This document shows, in pieces, positions 51,865-61,657 of a stretch of DNA of 64,000 nucleotides. The translations under genes were made by a program, and so were the position numbers. The notes under the pieces are model-generated. The model saw only the letters and a program-made list of their open reading frames with translations, ran no database searches and was not told where the DNA came from. Each line of letters begins with the position of its first letter. The stretch's first letter is position 1. The stretch comes from JBGPQJ01 sp963709295. GTDB lineage: Bacteria > Chloroflexota > Anaerolineae > Anaerolineales > Villigracilaceae. The stretch covers positions 572,083-636,082 of the forward strand of contig CAVPVW010000002.1 of assembly GCA_963709295.1 (NCBI GenBank). The letters run 5' to 3'.

Positions 51865-53167
51865 TCAATGCCGTTTGCGTTTCTTTTTATCGGGTTTCTC
51901 TTCCGGCCAGAACCTCATCACATCGGCCGGAGCCAGATTCCGGTTGAGCAGGTTACCCATGATCTCCATGGGACGGTTGACATGATTGAAGAATAATTTG
52001 AAACTGGGGCACAGATAGTTCAAACCCGGTTCTCCGTCCGGGGTATGCGTAAACCGGTCCTTGGGACATCCGCCGTGACAGGCCCAGCGCACTTCGCACT
52101 CGCGGCAGTATTTGGGCAATTTGTCCAGCTTGTCCATCCCGAACTTCTGCTGCCTCCCCGAGGCGATCATTTCCAGCATCCCCTTTTCATTGATGTTGCC
52201 CAACAGGTACTCAGGCTCGACAAAATGGTCACAGGAGTACAGGTCACCGTTGTGCTCCATGGCCAGGGCGCCGCCGCAGGTCGCTGAATGGACGCACAAC
52301 CCGGGAGGCGCACCGACCTTGTTCGCCAGGGTGACATCGAACAATTGGACGTAGACTTTCCCCACATCGGTCTTGACCCACTCATCGAAAACATCGTTCA
52401 GGAATTTACCATAACCTTCAGGAGATACAGAGTATGATGACACTTCATTTCCGCGCTGACTGTAGAAACTTCGCAATCGACCCGGCATGGTGGACATCGG
52501 CATCCTCCGCCACCTGGATTTCGTTGGTCGGGATCAGGCCGGAATCCATCAACCTGTCCACGATGGGGATGAATTGGATGAACTGGGCGCCCAGCTCATC
52601 CCGGAAGAAGCGGTAGACCTCGGCCCCTTGGTCCTGGTTGGTGGAGTTCACCGTGCAAAGGATGTTAAACTCCGCCCCATTCTTCTTCAGGACTTCCACA
52701 CCTCGTACCACCCGGTCAAAGGTCGACGCGCCACCCTTGTCCACCCGGTTGGCATCGTGCAGGTGGCGAGGCCCGTCCAGGCTGATTCCCACCAGATAGT
52801 TGTTCTCCTTGAAAAATTGCGCCCACTCGTCATTCAGCAATGTCCCGTTGGTCTGGATGGTATGCTGGATGAGCTGACCCGGCTTTTTATATTTCTTCTC
52901 GAATTCAAGCGCCCTGCGGAAGAAATCCAACCCCATCAGCGTGGGCTCACCGCCCTGCCATGAGATCATGACCTCCGGAGTTTGATGTCCCTCAACGGTC
53001 TGCTTGACATAGGATTCGAGGGACTCATCGCTCATCCTGAAATTGCTGTTCGGATAGAGCATCTCCTTGGTTAAAAAGAAACAATAGGAGCAATCCAGGT
53101 TACAGATCGCACCTCTCGGTTTGGCGAGGATGTGAAAGGCTGGTGGCGCGGACTTGGGTAAGGTCAT
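51865..53167 (-). CDS. Radical SAM/SPASM enzyme, anaerobic sulfatase-maturating type (one indel)
   Basis: About 434 residues. FHILAKPRGAICNLDCSYCFF holds the C-x3-C-x2-C radical SAM cluster; VMISWQGGEPTLM and SLDGPRHLHD follow. The frame shifts near 52,485, then a SPASM domain supplies auxiliary-cluster cysteines (GLCVHSATCGGALAMEHNG, YSCDHF, CRECEVRWACHGGCPKDRF). The pattern fits anSME/AslB enzymes, which turn a sulfatase Ser or Cys into formylglycine. No sulfatase gene is in the window. The C-terminus KKKRKRH is identical to that of SecA. Confidence 0.87.
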
Positions 53168-53379
53168 GAGAACAGCTCCGGCATGGGCAAAATGGAATTT
53201 CGATAATACTCGATTATTCCAAAACCCAACAGCCAAAAATTACAGGCCTTGCATGCAGGAATGGGCTCCTGGATAGCGAAATCTCCTGGCGCTTTTATAT
53301 TATTTGCCCATCATTTTTTCTGCCGATGCCCGGCCTGCCAATTGTTCCTGCTTTCAAACCGAGGAACAGATTCACCTTG

Positions 53380-55096
53380 CTAACCCTCAGGAACAAAAAC
53401 CTTGTTATAGGCGGTTACCGCCGCACGCACCGACGGATAGATGTGCTCCACACCGATACGAGCCGTCAGACCCGTCGCCTGAAGGAGATCGCGCAAAGGT
53501 CCGTTTGCACGCGCGATCCATAATTCGACGTTGAGGCGCTCCAGGTCTGCATCCAGATTTTCCAGGGCTTCCGCTGCGGTTGAATTGAAATCACTGATCG
53601 ATTCGGCATCGAGAATGACACATTTCAATTCCGGACCGGCGTTGGCAACCAGTTCTTCCAGACGCTCAGTGAAGAAAGCCGCGTTGGCGAACACGAGCGG
53701 CGCATCAAATCGATAGACGATCAAACCCGGCGCGGTCAGAGGGGTCTTCTTGTCAGCGATGCCTCGGTAGACCGTTCCGCCGCTGGCATCCACTTCATCC
53801 AGCAGAGCATCGTGTGGGCGCGAGATGTGGTAGATGACATTGACCAGTGATAACATCACAGCCACAAGAATTCCCTGCAGAATGCCGACGACGAGCACAC
53901 CGAACAAGGTCACCATCGCCAGCCAGAACTCAGCCTTGCGTACCTTCCGCAAAAAACGGAATGCAGCCACGTCCAACAATCCGAGCGAGGCGATGATGAT
54001 AATGGCGCCCAGGGCTACCGTTGGCAGCGGCGCGAGCAAAGGCGTGAAGAAGAGCAGGAAAACAATCGTGAGCGCAGCGGCAATGAGCCCCACCCACTGT
54101 GATTGTCCACCCATCTGATCGGAAACAACTGTGCGCGATCCGCTGGTGGCGCCGGGGAACCCGGTCAACATGCCCGCACCGATATTGGCCATGCCGATCG
54201 CGATGAATTCCTGATTGGCGTTGATCTTCTGTCCATGCCTGGCCGCAAAGACTCGTGCGGTGAGGACTTCGTCGGCATAGATCAGGATCGTCAGCGCGAG
54301 AGCACCGGGCAGCAACGAAAACAAATCCTGGACAGTTACGCTGGGGATCGTCAGGCTGGGCAGCCCGGCGGGCACCGCGCCAACGACCGCCACACCTTTA
54401 TCCACAAAACCGAAGTAAACGGAGGCGATGATGGCCAGGACGACGACGATGAGCGCGCCGGGTAGCTTGCGATTAACGCGGCGCATGATGAGCAGCCCCG
54501 CCATGCAGATGACGCCAATGACGAAGGTAAGCCGGTGCGTTTCATCGAGGCGGCTGATGAGTTCCAGGACCTGCCGGAAAAATTGATCGCTTTCGAGTTT
54601 GATGCCGAACATTTTTCCTAGCTGGCTGCCGATCACGATGAGCGTCGTGCCAAAGATGTAGCCGACCAGGATCGGCTTGGACAGGAAATCGGTGATGAAA
54701 CCCAGCTTCGCCATGCCGGCCAGAATCGCCAGGAAGCCGACCAGGATCGCGGTCATCGCGGCCAGCGCAGCATATCGGGAAGGGTCGCCGGCGGCCAGCG
54801 GCGCAACGGCGGCCGCCGTCATGATGGCGGTCGTCGCTTCGGGTCCCATGATGAGTTGCTTGGAGGTACCGAACAGCGCGTACATCACCATTGCACCGAG
54901 TGCAACATACAGCCCTGCGACGGGCGTGACGCCGGCCAGGTCGCCATAAGCCATCGCTGACGGCACCAGCACCGCAAAGACCGTGATCGCCACAACAAAC
55001 TCGGTGCGCAGCAAACCGGCACCAATTCCCTTAAACAGGGAAAGACCGGGAATAAAACGCGTAAATACCTTTAGGAGTTGGGGTTGTCGTTGTCAT
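53380..55096 (-). CDS. SulP-family anion transporter with STAS domain (one indel)
   Basis: About 571 residues from the ATG at 55096; an indel near 55,075 separates the first codons (TTTTPTP) from FTRFIPGLSLFKGIG and LLRTEFVVAITVFAVLVPSAMAYGDLAGV (TM1 signature). About 12-14 membrane helices follow, with GTSKQLIMGPEATTAIM and GFPGATSGSRTVVSDQMGG. A C-terminal STAS domain (FVNAAFFTERLEEL, CVILDAESISDFNSTAAEAL) completes it. Probable sulfate or bicarbonate transporter; specificity unreadable. It follows the ClC gene. Confidence 0.9.
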
Positions 55097-55119
55097 AAGT
55101 CTCCAAATCTATGTTGCAA

Positions 55120-56400
55120 TTATTCCGCCTCAGGCGGAGATTCTGTCTGGTCAGCAGAGCGGCGGGCCATCGCCAGGGCTGCCAATGCAGTCAGCAGCGC
55201 ACTGGCCACCACAGCCACGGCGACCGCAGCCCCTGTTTCTCTTTGCACCAGAATCACCGTAAAAAGACCCGCGAATAGCGGCGCCCTCAAAGCAGCAACC
55301 AGCGCGCCTGCCATCGTCGCCGCCACGGCCACGGCCACCGGAATATCGGGAAATAGCAGATTCGCTGCCAGACCCAGGGCGACACTCGAAAACATGATGG
55401 GAAAGATATAGCCGCCCTTCCAGCCGGTAGCCAGCACCAGGGAGGTGGCAAACAGTTTGGCCACAGACAAAACGATCAACATCAGGACGCCAATTTCCAC
55501 CGCACTGGCGATCAGATCGGACGTCTCTGCCTCGCCCGAGAACAAGGTCAACGGGAGGAGCGCGCCGATGATCCCCATGCCCAGGCCGCCCAGCAGTCCG
55601 CGCAGCACGACGCGGCCCTTCATGGGCTGAAAGAGCCGCTGCAGGCCTCTGAGCGATAACATGAACAACAGGCCAACCACCCCGCCGATCAAGCCCAGCG
55701 GCGCGGCGTAGAGCAGATCAGCAAGACGGGGCATATATTCCGGAAAGTAATACAATGAATTGAAGAATGTTCCGGTCAGCAATACGAAGACCACCGTCGC
55801 CACCGCCGAGGCCAGCAGGCTGGGGAAGAGCACCCAAAAATACGTCTTCCTGCGACCAGGACTACTTTGCGCCGATTCCAGACCCAACAATGCGCCGCTG
55901 AAGGGGGAGGTGACGAAGGCGGCCAGCATCCCGCTGACCCCGGAAAAACCCATCGTGCGCGTTTCTTCTTCATTGAGTTTGAGCCGGTCGGAGACCAGCG
56001 TGCCCATGCCGCCGCAAGCATCCGCCAGAGGCGCTTCGGGGCCGAGACTCGCTCCGGAGATAAGCGATACAAAGGCAGTAACCACGATTCCCGGAGCGTG
56101 GTGATAATTGAAGCGCCCGGTCTTGCCGAATTCGACCATCAGGTCAGCAAAGATGCCGCTGTGGTCGCCAAAGAATTTCACCAGCAGCCCGACCAGCAGC
56201 CCGCCGACAGTGCAGACCACGAGAGTGAAAAGGCGCAGATCCACGCCCAGCGCCTGGGCGGCTTGATCCCACAACAGATACGTCCCCTCATGGACGAGAG
56301 CCACAAAGACAAAGGTGACCAAGGCGCTGACCAAACCCAACACGGCAACCAACGCCAGGAGCCTGATATAGGATACCGGTCTGGCTTGTGTGTCAATCAT
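55120..56400 (-). CDS. ClC-family chloride channel/transporter
   Basis: About 426 residues, 10-12 helices. Family loops: SGASLGPEAPLADACGGMGT (equivalent of the GxEGP motif, here GPEAP), GVSGMLAAFVTSPFSGALLG and a late TGWKGGYIFPIMF (equivalent of GxFxP). The external gating glutamate of GKEGP-type exchangers is in GPEAP here. No CBS domains. Start MIDTQARP at 56400 is preferred to 56418. Same strand as the MFS and SulP genes on either side. Confidence 0.85.
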   Translation of the reverse strand: MIDTQARPVSYIRLLALVAVLGLVSALVTFVFVALVHEGTYLLWDQAAQALGVDLRLFTLVVCTVGGLLVGLLVKFFGDHSGIFADLMVEFGKTGRFNYHHAPGIVVTAFVSLISGASLGPEAPLADACGGMGTLVSDRLKLNEEETRTMGFSGVSGMLAAFVTSPFSGALLGLESAQSSPGRRKTYFWVLFPSLLASAVATVVFVLLTGTFFNSLYYFPEYMPRLADLLYAAPLGLIGGVVGLLFMLSLRGLQRLFQPMKGRVVLRGLLGGLGMGIIGALLPLTLFSGEAETSDLIASAVEIGVLMLIVLSVAKLFATSLVLATGWKGGYIFPIMFSSVALGLAANLLFPDIPVAVAVAATMAGALVAALRAPLFAGLFTVILVQRETGAAVAVAVVASALLTALAALAMARRSADQTESPPEAE

Positions 56401-56463
56401 TTTCGAATCTCCTCTCAAATGACAACCTTCGGATCAACGTGGCATGACAGCGCATCGTGTTGT

Positions 56464-58137
56464 TCATTCCAAGGGTCCACTTGGTAAAGGCGATTGTGGT
56501 TCCCTGGGTTGTTCCGAAGTAAAAACCGGTGGCGCAGCCGCCGCTTTCAAACCGCGATGCATTCCTAAATAGATGGCTGCCGCCGCCAGGAACATCAGCC
56601 CCGCAAGCACCAGGAACATCTGCCCCATCCCCGTGGCAAACGCCTGGTCATACTTTGCCGACGCGAGGTTCAACAAGACCTGTGGCACGTTTGGATAGAC
56701 GCCCGATGCGGTCCGGCTGAAAATACTGGGTAGTGCTGCTTCGATCTGGTTCAGGGTCGTTTCCGGGACACCCGCTTGTGCAAGCGGCTTCAGAAAAGCG
56801 GTATCCGCCAGTTGCGTGACCAAAAGGCTGGAAAGAACCACACCCAGTGCATAACCCGACTGGCCTGAAGCGGTGTTGACCGCAGCAGCAGAACCGGCAA
56901 GCTCAGGCGGCGGTGCGGCCAGGACGACTTGCGTCCGCGCGGGTACGGCAAGCCCAAAACCAAATCCGATCAGTGTAAAGGGCACGAGCAGGAACCAAAA
57001 CGACGTGTCCACTTGAATAAAAGACAGCCAAACCAGGCTCACGCCCATGACCACAAAGCCGCCGGCGATGATGCGCCGCGCGCCAAATCGCAAAGCAAGC
57101 CTCGCAACGAGGAACGAACCGAGCAACAACCCGACCAGAAAAGGGATGAACTTCAGCCCGGCCTGGACCGAGGACATGTTCTGGACGTTCTGAAAGAAGG
57201 CGATGAATTGATAAAAGAATGCACCTTGTGCAATGAACAAGGTAACCCCGGCCAATATCGCAAACCCTATGTCGCGCCCGGTGAACATTTCAACGCCGCG
57301 GAAAAACCCGACGCGCCGTCTCAGCCAGCTTACACACACAATGAACACCAGCATTGCGCCGATTGCCACGATGACCGGCAACCAGCTGTTTAAAAGACCC
57401 CGAGCAACGATCACCAGGTAAACGAGTATGAAAACACCCACTAACAACAAGAGATTCACCACGGCGCTGGTACGCCGAAACGTTTTCGAGGCACGGCTTT
57501 CAGGGACGTCGCGAATCACGCGCTGAAGGGCAAGGATACCCACAATCACCACCGGTATGAATGAAACGCTTGGAATGCCCAGAGAGTCGCAAATTGCACC
57601 TACTGACGCGCCAACAATCATCGCAGTGCCGAGCAAACCGAACAAGATCCCGTAGGCAAGGGGACGCACCGCTGGGGCATAGACGAGGGTGACAGCGGCA
57701 ATGCACATGGGGATGACGGCAATTGCGGTAAAAGTGCCGGCGACATCCGCGACGATGAATGGAGGTGTGCCGAGGGTCAGCCCCCCAAATATGTTCGCCA
57801 GGGTCAACCCGACCAGACCGGCCACCAAGACCCGTTTACGCCCGAACAAATCACCGGTGGTGCCGAAAATCATGGTCAACACGGCGAGGATCAGGTAACC
57901 CACGGCAACAAACATCGGTACATCACTTCCGGGGGTTCGCAATCGAGTTTGAATAAAAGTCGTGGAAAGCGTGAGAAAGGCGGGTTCCAGCCCCGTCGTC
58001 AGCATGGCAAGCGAACAGGCGATGAGAACGCGCAATGACTGCGGGTCGCGCACCAGTTCCTTCCCCACAATTCCTATTGGCGCGAGTTGCGCCGGCAGGC
58101 GGAATTTGCGACCTGGTTTACTTTGGGATTTTTCCAT
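56464..58137 (-). CDS. 14-helix MFS transporter, drug:H+ antiporter type (DHA2-like)
   Basis: About 557 residues. The first half carries TTGLEPAFLTLSTTFIQTRL, then GDLFGRKRVLVAGLVG (the motif A loop between helices 2 and 3). The overall layout of 14 hydrophobic stretches fits the DHA2/EmrB family, and GFGLAVPARTQVVLAAPPPELAGSAA is the usual second-half loop. N-terminal start choices are MGAEMEKSQ (58149) and MEKSQSK (58137). Substrate unknown. It lies between a SulP and a ClC gene. Confidence 0.82.
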   Translation of the reverse strand: MEKSQSKPGRKFRLPAQLAPIGIVGKELVRDPQSLRVLIACSLAMLTTGLEPAFLTLSTTFIQTRLRTPGSDVPMFVAVGYLILAVLTMIFGTTGDLFGRKRVLVAGLVGLTLANIFGGLTLGTPPFIVADVAGTFTAIAVIPMCIAAVTLVYAPAVRPLAYGILFGLLGTAMIVGASVGAICDSLGIPSVSFIPVVIVGILALQRVIRDVPESRASKTFRRTSAVVNLLLLVGVFILVYLVIVARGLLNSWLPVIVAIGAMLVFIVCVSWLRRRVGFFRGVEMFTGRDIGFAILAGVTLFIAQGAFFYQFIAFFQNVQNMSSVQAGLKFIPFLVGLLLGSFLVARLALRFGARRIIAGGFVVMGVSLVWLSFIQVDTSFWFLLVPFTLIGFGFGLAVPARTQVVLAAPPPELAGSAAAVNTASGQSGYALGVVLSSLLVTQLADTAFLKPLAQAGVPETTLNQIEAALPSIFSRTASGVYPNVPQVLLNLASAKYDQAFATGMGQMFLVLAGLMFLAAAAIYLGMHRGLKAAAAPPVFTSEQPREPQSPLPSGPLE

Positions 58138-58236
58138 CTCAGCTCCCATTCAATTTCCCAGGATGATCCTGGTTGTATAACAAACGGACCTGGTCAGCGC
58201 TACAATTCAATAGAGGTTCTGGCAGGGATGCATGGA

Positions 58237-59036
58237 TCACGCGGCCGGGTTTGCGGCATCCACCGCCGGAGGTGTCACCGGTGCCGGACGCGACTCAAAG
58301 GCCTGCACAGCCGCATCCACGGTCCTGTAGATATGCTCTTCTCCAATGTGTTCCAGTAAACCGGTCAGCTGCATCCGGTCGCGCACCGAACCTCGCACCT
58401 GCGCAAAGAGCAGCTCGATTTTGTCATCGCGCAGGTCGCTGGTCAAATCCTGCAGCATGTCCGAGGTGCCGATGTCGAGGTCGGCGCTTGCGCCCAGGTC
58501 GAGCAGGATGGCTTGCGGACGCGGGTCAGACAGGGTACGTGTTAGGATCTGCGTGCGCGCCACATTGGCGTTGAAGAAATACAGCGGCGCATCCAGCCGC
58601 AAGATAACCAGACCCGGGACAAGCTCCGCATCCGCATGCCGGCTGATATCAATATACTGTCCGGCAGCATCCGGTCGTTTTCCCAGGACCGCGATGTAAG
58701 GCCGGCTGGCGCGGTACAGCAGCATGACCAGCGACAGCAGGACTGCGATCATCAAACCCGTCATCACGTCGGTGGTGATGACACCCACCAATGCCGTGAC
58801 CGCCAGCGCGAAGTCGGTCTTGCGCTGGGCATAATAGCGCTTGAGTTCGGCGACGTTGAACAACCCCAGGATCGAGCTCAGGACGATGGCGCCCAGCACC
58901 GCATTGGGCAGGTTTTTCAGCAATGGCGCCAGAAACAGGACCACCGCCAGGATCACGCCAGCGCTGACCAGGGACGAGAGCTGGGTGCGTTCCCCGGCCG
59001 CTTCACCGCTGGCGGTGCTGGACAGGCTCATGTCAA
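58237..59036 (-). CDS. SulP-family anion transporter, C-terminal half only (cut at the contig join)
   Basis: Only the second half is present: SLSSTASGEAAGERTQLSSL (the loop after helix 8-9 in SulP proteins), helices LKNLPNAVLGAIVLSSILGLF and VGVITTDVMTGLMIAVLL, then a STAS domain (LYFFNANVARTQILT, AILLDLGASADLDIG). The reading frame stays open upstream of 59,031, but the residues stop resembling SulP there. The expected N-terminal 270 or so residues are missing because unrelated, richer-GC sequence begins. It is the first gene of the anion/drug transport group. Confidence 0.85.
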
Positions 59037-59070
59037 TGGTGATGCCACTTCGGTGAGGAGTCGGAGCACC
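59031..59070. other. Probable chimeric assembly junction
   Basis: The SulP gene loses its N-terminal half and the oppositely placed channel gene loses its C-terminal part within these few dozen bases, and GC richness and codon use rise sharply to the right. No repeat, integrase or att-like sequence is seen at the point. Confidence 0.7.
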
Positions 59071-59718
59071 CGCTGAGGATGATCACCGCACTCGCCGTGC
59101 CCACCGACGCCAACTGCAGGTTGACCAGGGAGGAGGGGTTGCCGGACCGGGTGACCACCGTGGTCGTTGCCCGCTCGGGCACGCCGATGGCCAGGTAATC
59201 GTCCATGTACTCCTTGTCCTGGTCGGCGAGGATCACCACCGCCCGGTGCTTGCGGCTCTCGTTGGCGACGATGAGTTCGCGGATGATCTCCACCACCCGT
59301 TGCTCGTCCCATCCCAGGATGAGGGTGTGGTCTTTCTCGACGACCCGGGAGTGCCCTTTGCGCAGGTCGTGGAGCCGCCGGTCTACTGCGGTGGTGATGA
59401 AGGCGACGAGGGCCGACAGCATCACGATGCCGCTGATCCCGGCGGTGATGGCCACCGCCTGATACCAGCCGCGGGAGGCGACGTCGTCGCCCACGGAGCC
59501 GGGGTCGGTCATCTGCAGGAAGGTCGTGAAACTGCTTCGGCCGAAACCCCGCTCCGGGCCGCCGGGGAGGACCAACTGCAGGAGGAGGCGCACGCCGATC
59601 AGGACGGCCAGGACGAGGAGGAAGACCACCAGCAAGCTGGTGAACACGGACCGCCCGCCCGGGACATGAAGTTGTCGAAGCGGTAGCGAACTCGCTGGGT
59701 CAAAGGGGGCCTGGGCAT
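59045..59718 (-). CDS. CASTOR/POLLUX-like ion channel with NAD-binding domain (3' end cut at junction, one indel)
   Basis: The N-terminal part starts at 59718 (MPRPPLTQRVRYRFDNFMSR), shifts frame near 59,655 and continues: helix TSLLVVFLLVLAVLIGVRLLL, a second membrane segment GISGIVMLSALVAFITTAVD, then a TrkA-N-like domain (HTLILGWDEQRVVEIIRELI, RAVVILADQDKE). The layout matches the Castor/Pollux voltage-gated ion channel family found in Actinobacteria. It ends abruptly after ASAVIILS, where the join occurs. Confidence 0.75.
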
Positions 59719-59865
59719 GGAAGAAGCTCCCCGCTCGGATGCTCCGACACTACCGGTGGGCGGCAGGCCCCGTCGCTGCGGCGGCCCTCCCGGAGGAGGC
59801 CGGTGCCGGGGCCGCGCCGAGAGGGGTACGATCGGGGGCGCGCTAGCGACCCCGAGGAGGCTGCC

Positions 59866-60258
59866 TTGGCGACGTGGAACGACCTCTGCAAGTACGTGCG
59901 GGCCAACTACAAGATCATGAAAGAGGACGACCACAGCATCATGATGGGCTTCGCCTACGAGGACGGCCGCTCGCAGGTGGTGTTCCTCTGGAAGATGGCC
60001 TTGATGGGCGGCGGCGAGGAGTGGGTCCAGATCGAGTCCCCCATCGGGGAGTTCAACCCGAAGAACGTGGCGGCCGTGGTCCGGGCTGCGGAGAAGAGCG
60101 TCGTCGGGGGCATCGGTTGCTCCGGCGAGGTCATCACCTACCGCCACGCCATCCCGTTGGAGAACCTCGACATGAACGAGTTCCTCCGCCCGCTGCGGCT
60201 CGTCACCACCTCCGCCGACCAGTTCGAGAAGCAGGTCTTCGGCGCCGACAAGTTCTAG
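59866..60258 (+). CDS. YbjN/T3SS-chaperone-fold-like protein
   Basis: 130 residues from a TTG start at 59866, seven bases after GAGGAGG; an ATG reading from 59803 has no such site. The sequence (ATWNDLCKYVRANYKIMKED, WVQIESPIGEFNP, RHAIPLENLDMNEFLRPLRL) matches the small alpha/beta fold annotated as YbjN or type III secretion chaperone-like in actinobacteria. No enzyme motif. Divergent from the channel gene. Confidence 0.7.
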   Translation: MATWNDLCKYVRANYKIMKEDDHSIMMGFAYEDGRSQVVFLWKMALMGGGEEWVQIESPIGEFNPKNVAAVVRAAEKSVVGGIGCSGEVITYRHAIPLENLDMNEFLRPLRLVTTSADQFEKQVFGADKF

Positions 60259-60360
60259 GCGGCCCGGGGCGGGAGACGATCGACGGGAGAGCCTTGGCTC
60301 CGGCTTCGGCCGCGTTGCCCCCGCCGTCGTCCCCTCACCCGCCGGGCGGGCCGTGCCGCC

Positions 60361-61621
60361 TCATGATCCCGGGGTGATGACCCCATCCTCGAGGTCGCGA
60401 TAGACGGCTTCGGCCTCGGGGGCGAGGAAGACCACGCTGGCGGCGCCCACCGTGCCCACGGAACCGGGGAGGACCAGGTTGGCGACGGCGGCCGGGTCGA
60501 GTTCGTAGGCTCCGGCGGCCAGGGTGAGCAGGTCGCCGGCGGGCAGATCGGTCCAGGTGAAGCCCGACAGCAGGGCCAGCAGCTCGGGCAGGTCGAGGAT
60601 CCCCCGTCCTGCGCCCCCCTGAGGCCGGCCGCGATCACCATGCCCTGGTGGAAGGAGCGGGTGAAATCGCCGCCCTGTATGGAGCGGTTGCGGGAGAAGG
60701 CCAGGGCGTCCTGCCCCATCAGGCGCTGCTCGCCGGCACTGAGGTCGGCGCTCGACTTGGGGTCGTTCATGGCGAAGGGGACGTCGACCAGCACACCCCC
60801 GAAGGCGTCGACCAGTCGCCGGAAGCTGCGGAACCCCGTGACGAGGTAGCCCTCGATGGGCAGTCCGGTGAGCTCGCGGGCGACCTCCACCACCGCCGCA
60901 GTGCCGGCGCGGGCGTTGACGTGGGTGAGCTTGTCGTCGCCGTAGGGGGCACTCACCACGAGTCACGGGGGAAGCCGACCACCGCGCCGGCGCCTGCGCC
61001 GATGTTGGAGGTGAGGATGTGCAGGCTGTCGCCGCGGTACAGCGGCTCGTCCTCGCCGGGCCGGGCGTCGGTGCCGATGACCATCACGAAGCGCACCGGA
61101 TCGCCGTACCAGGCCTCCAGGCCCAGGCTGGCCAGCCTGGCCCCGACGACGCGCCAGCCCTGACCCTCGTCGGCGAGGAGGAGGACGTCCTCGGCGGCGG
61201 CGACCACCGCCACCTCGGCCCCATCGGCCAGGGCTGCGGAGGCGTACTCGCCGGTGAGCTCCAGGTCGGCGGCAACGGTGACATCGGCAATGAAGGCGGC
61301 CAGTCCCTCGGCCATGGCCGGTGCCTCCACTCCTTCCCGGTCGCCCAGCCAGGCGTAGAAGTCGCGGGCTGCCTGCTGCAGGGGGCCCTCGCCCTCCAGG
61401 TTCAGGGCCACAGTGGCGCCGGGGACCGGGCTCGTCGTGGTGGAGGGGCCGGTGCCGGTGACCGCCGTGGTGCCGGCGCCCGAAGTGGTGGTGAAAGCAG
61501 GCGTAGTGGTGGAAGCGGCGGTCTCCCCGCCGGGCCCGCCGAAGAGGAGGAAGGCCCCCACCGAGGCTCCCGCCAGTGCGAAGGCGATGCCGCCGGCGAA
61601 GAGGACGAATCGCTTGTCCAC
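60361..61621 (-). CDS. LytR-CpsA-Psr (LCP) family cell-wall protein (two indels)
   Basis: Three frames join: an N-terminal anchor (FVLFAGGIAFALAGASVGAF) with a Thr/Ser/Pro stretch, then a non-LCP segment and the LCP core start FVMVIGTDARPGEDEPLYRG (TD and R motif). A break near 60,957 follows VVGFPRDSW, then SAPYGDDKLTHVNA (the K-x-N part), GVLVDVPFAM and ALAFSRNRS with catalytic Arg. A break near 60,610 leads to LDLPELLALLSGF and the end at 60361. LCP enzymes attach teichoic acid, arabinogalactan or capsule to peptidoglycan, fitting an actinobacterial source. Confidence 0.75.
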
Positions 61622-61657
61622 GGCCGCGGACTCTAGCCAGGGGTCGCGGTTGCGCCT

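Noticed and set aside
58237..59718. Natural horizontal transfer or genomic-island edge as explanation of the join near 59,040
   Set aside because: Both genes are cut mid-frame, no integrase, transposase, tRNA or repeat is present, and composition changes at a single point; a chimeric assembly is simpler.
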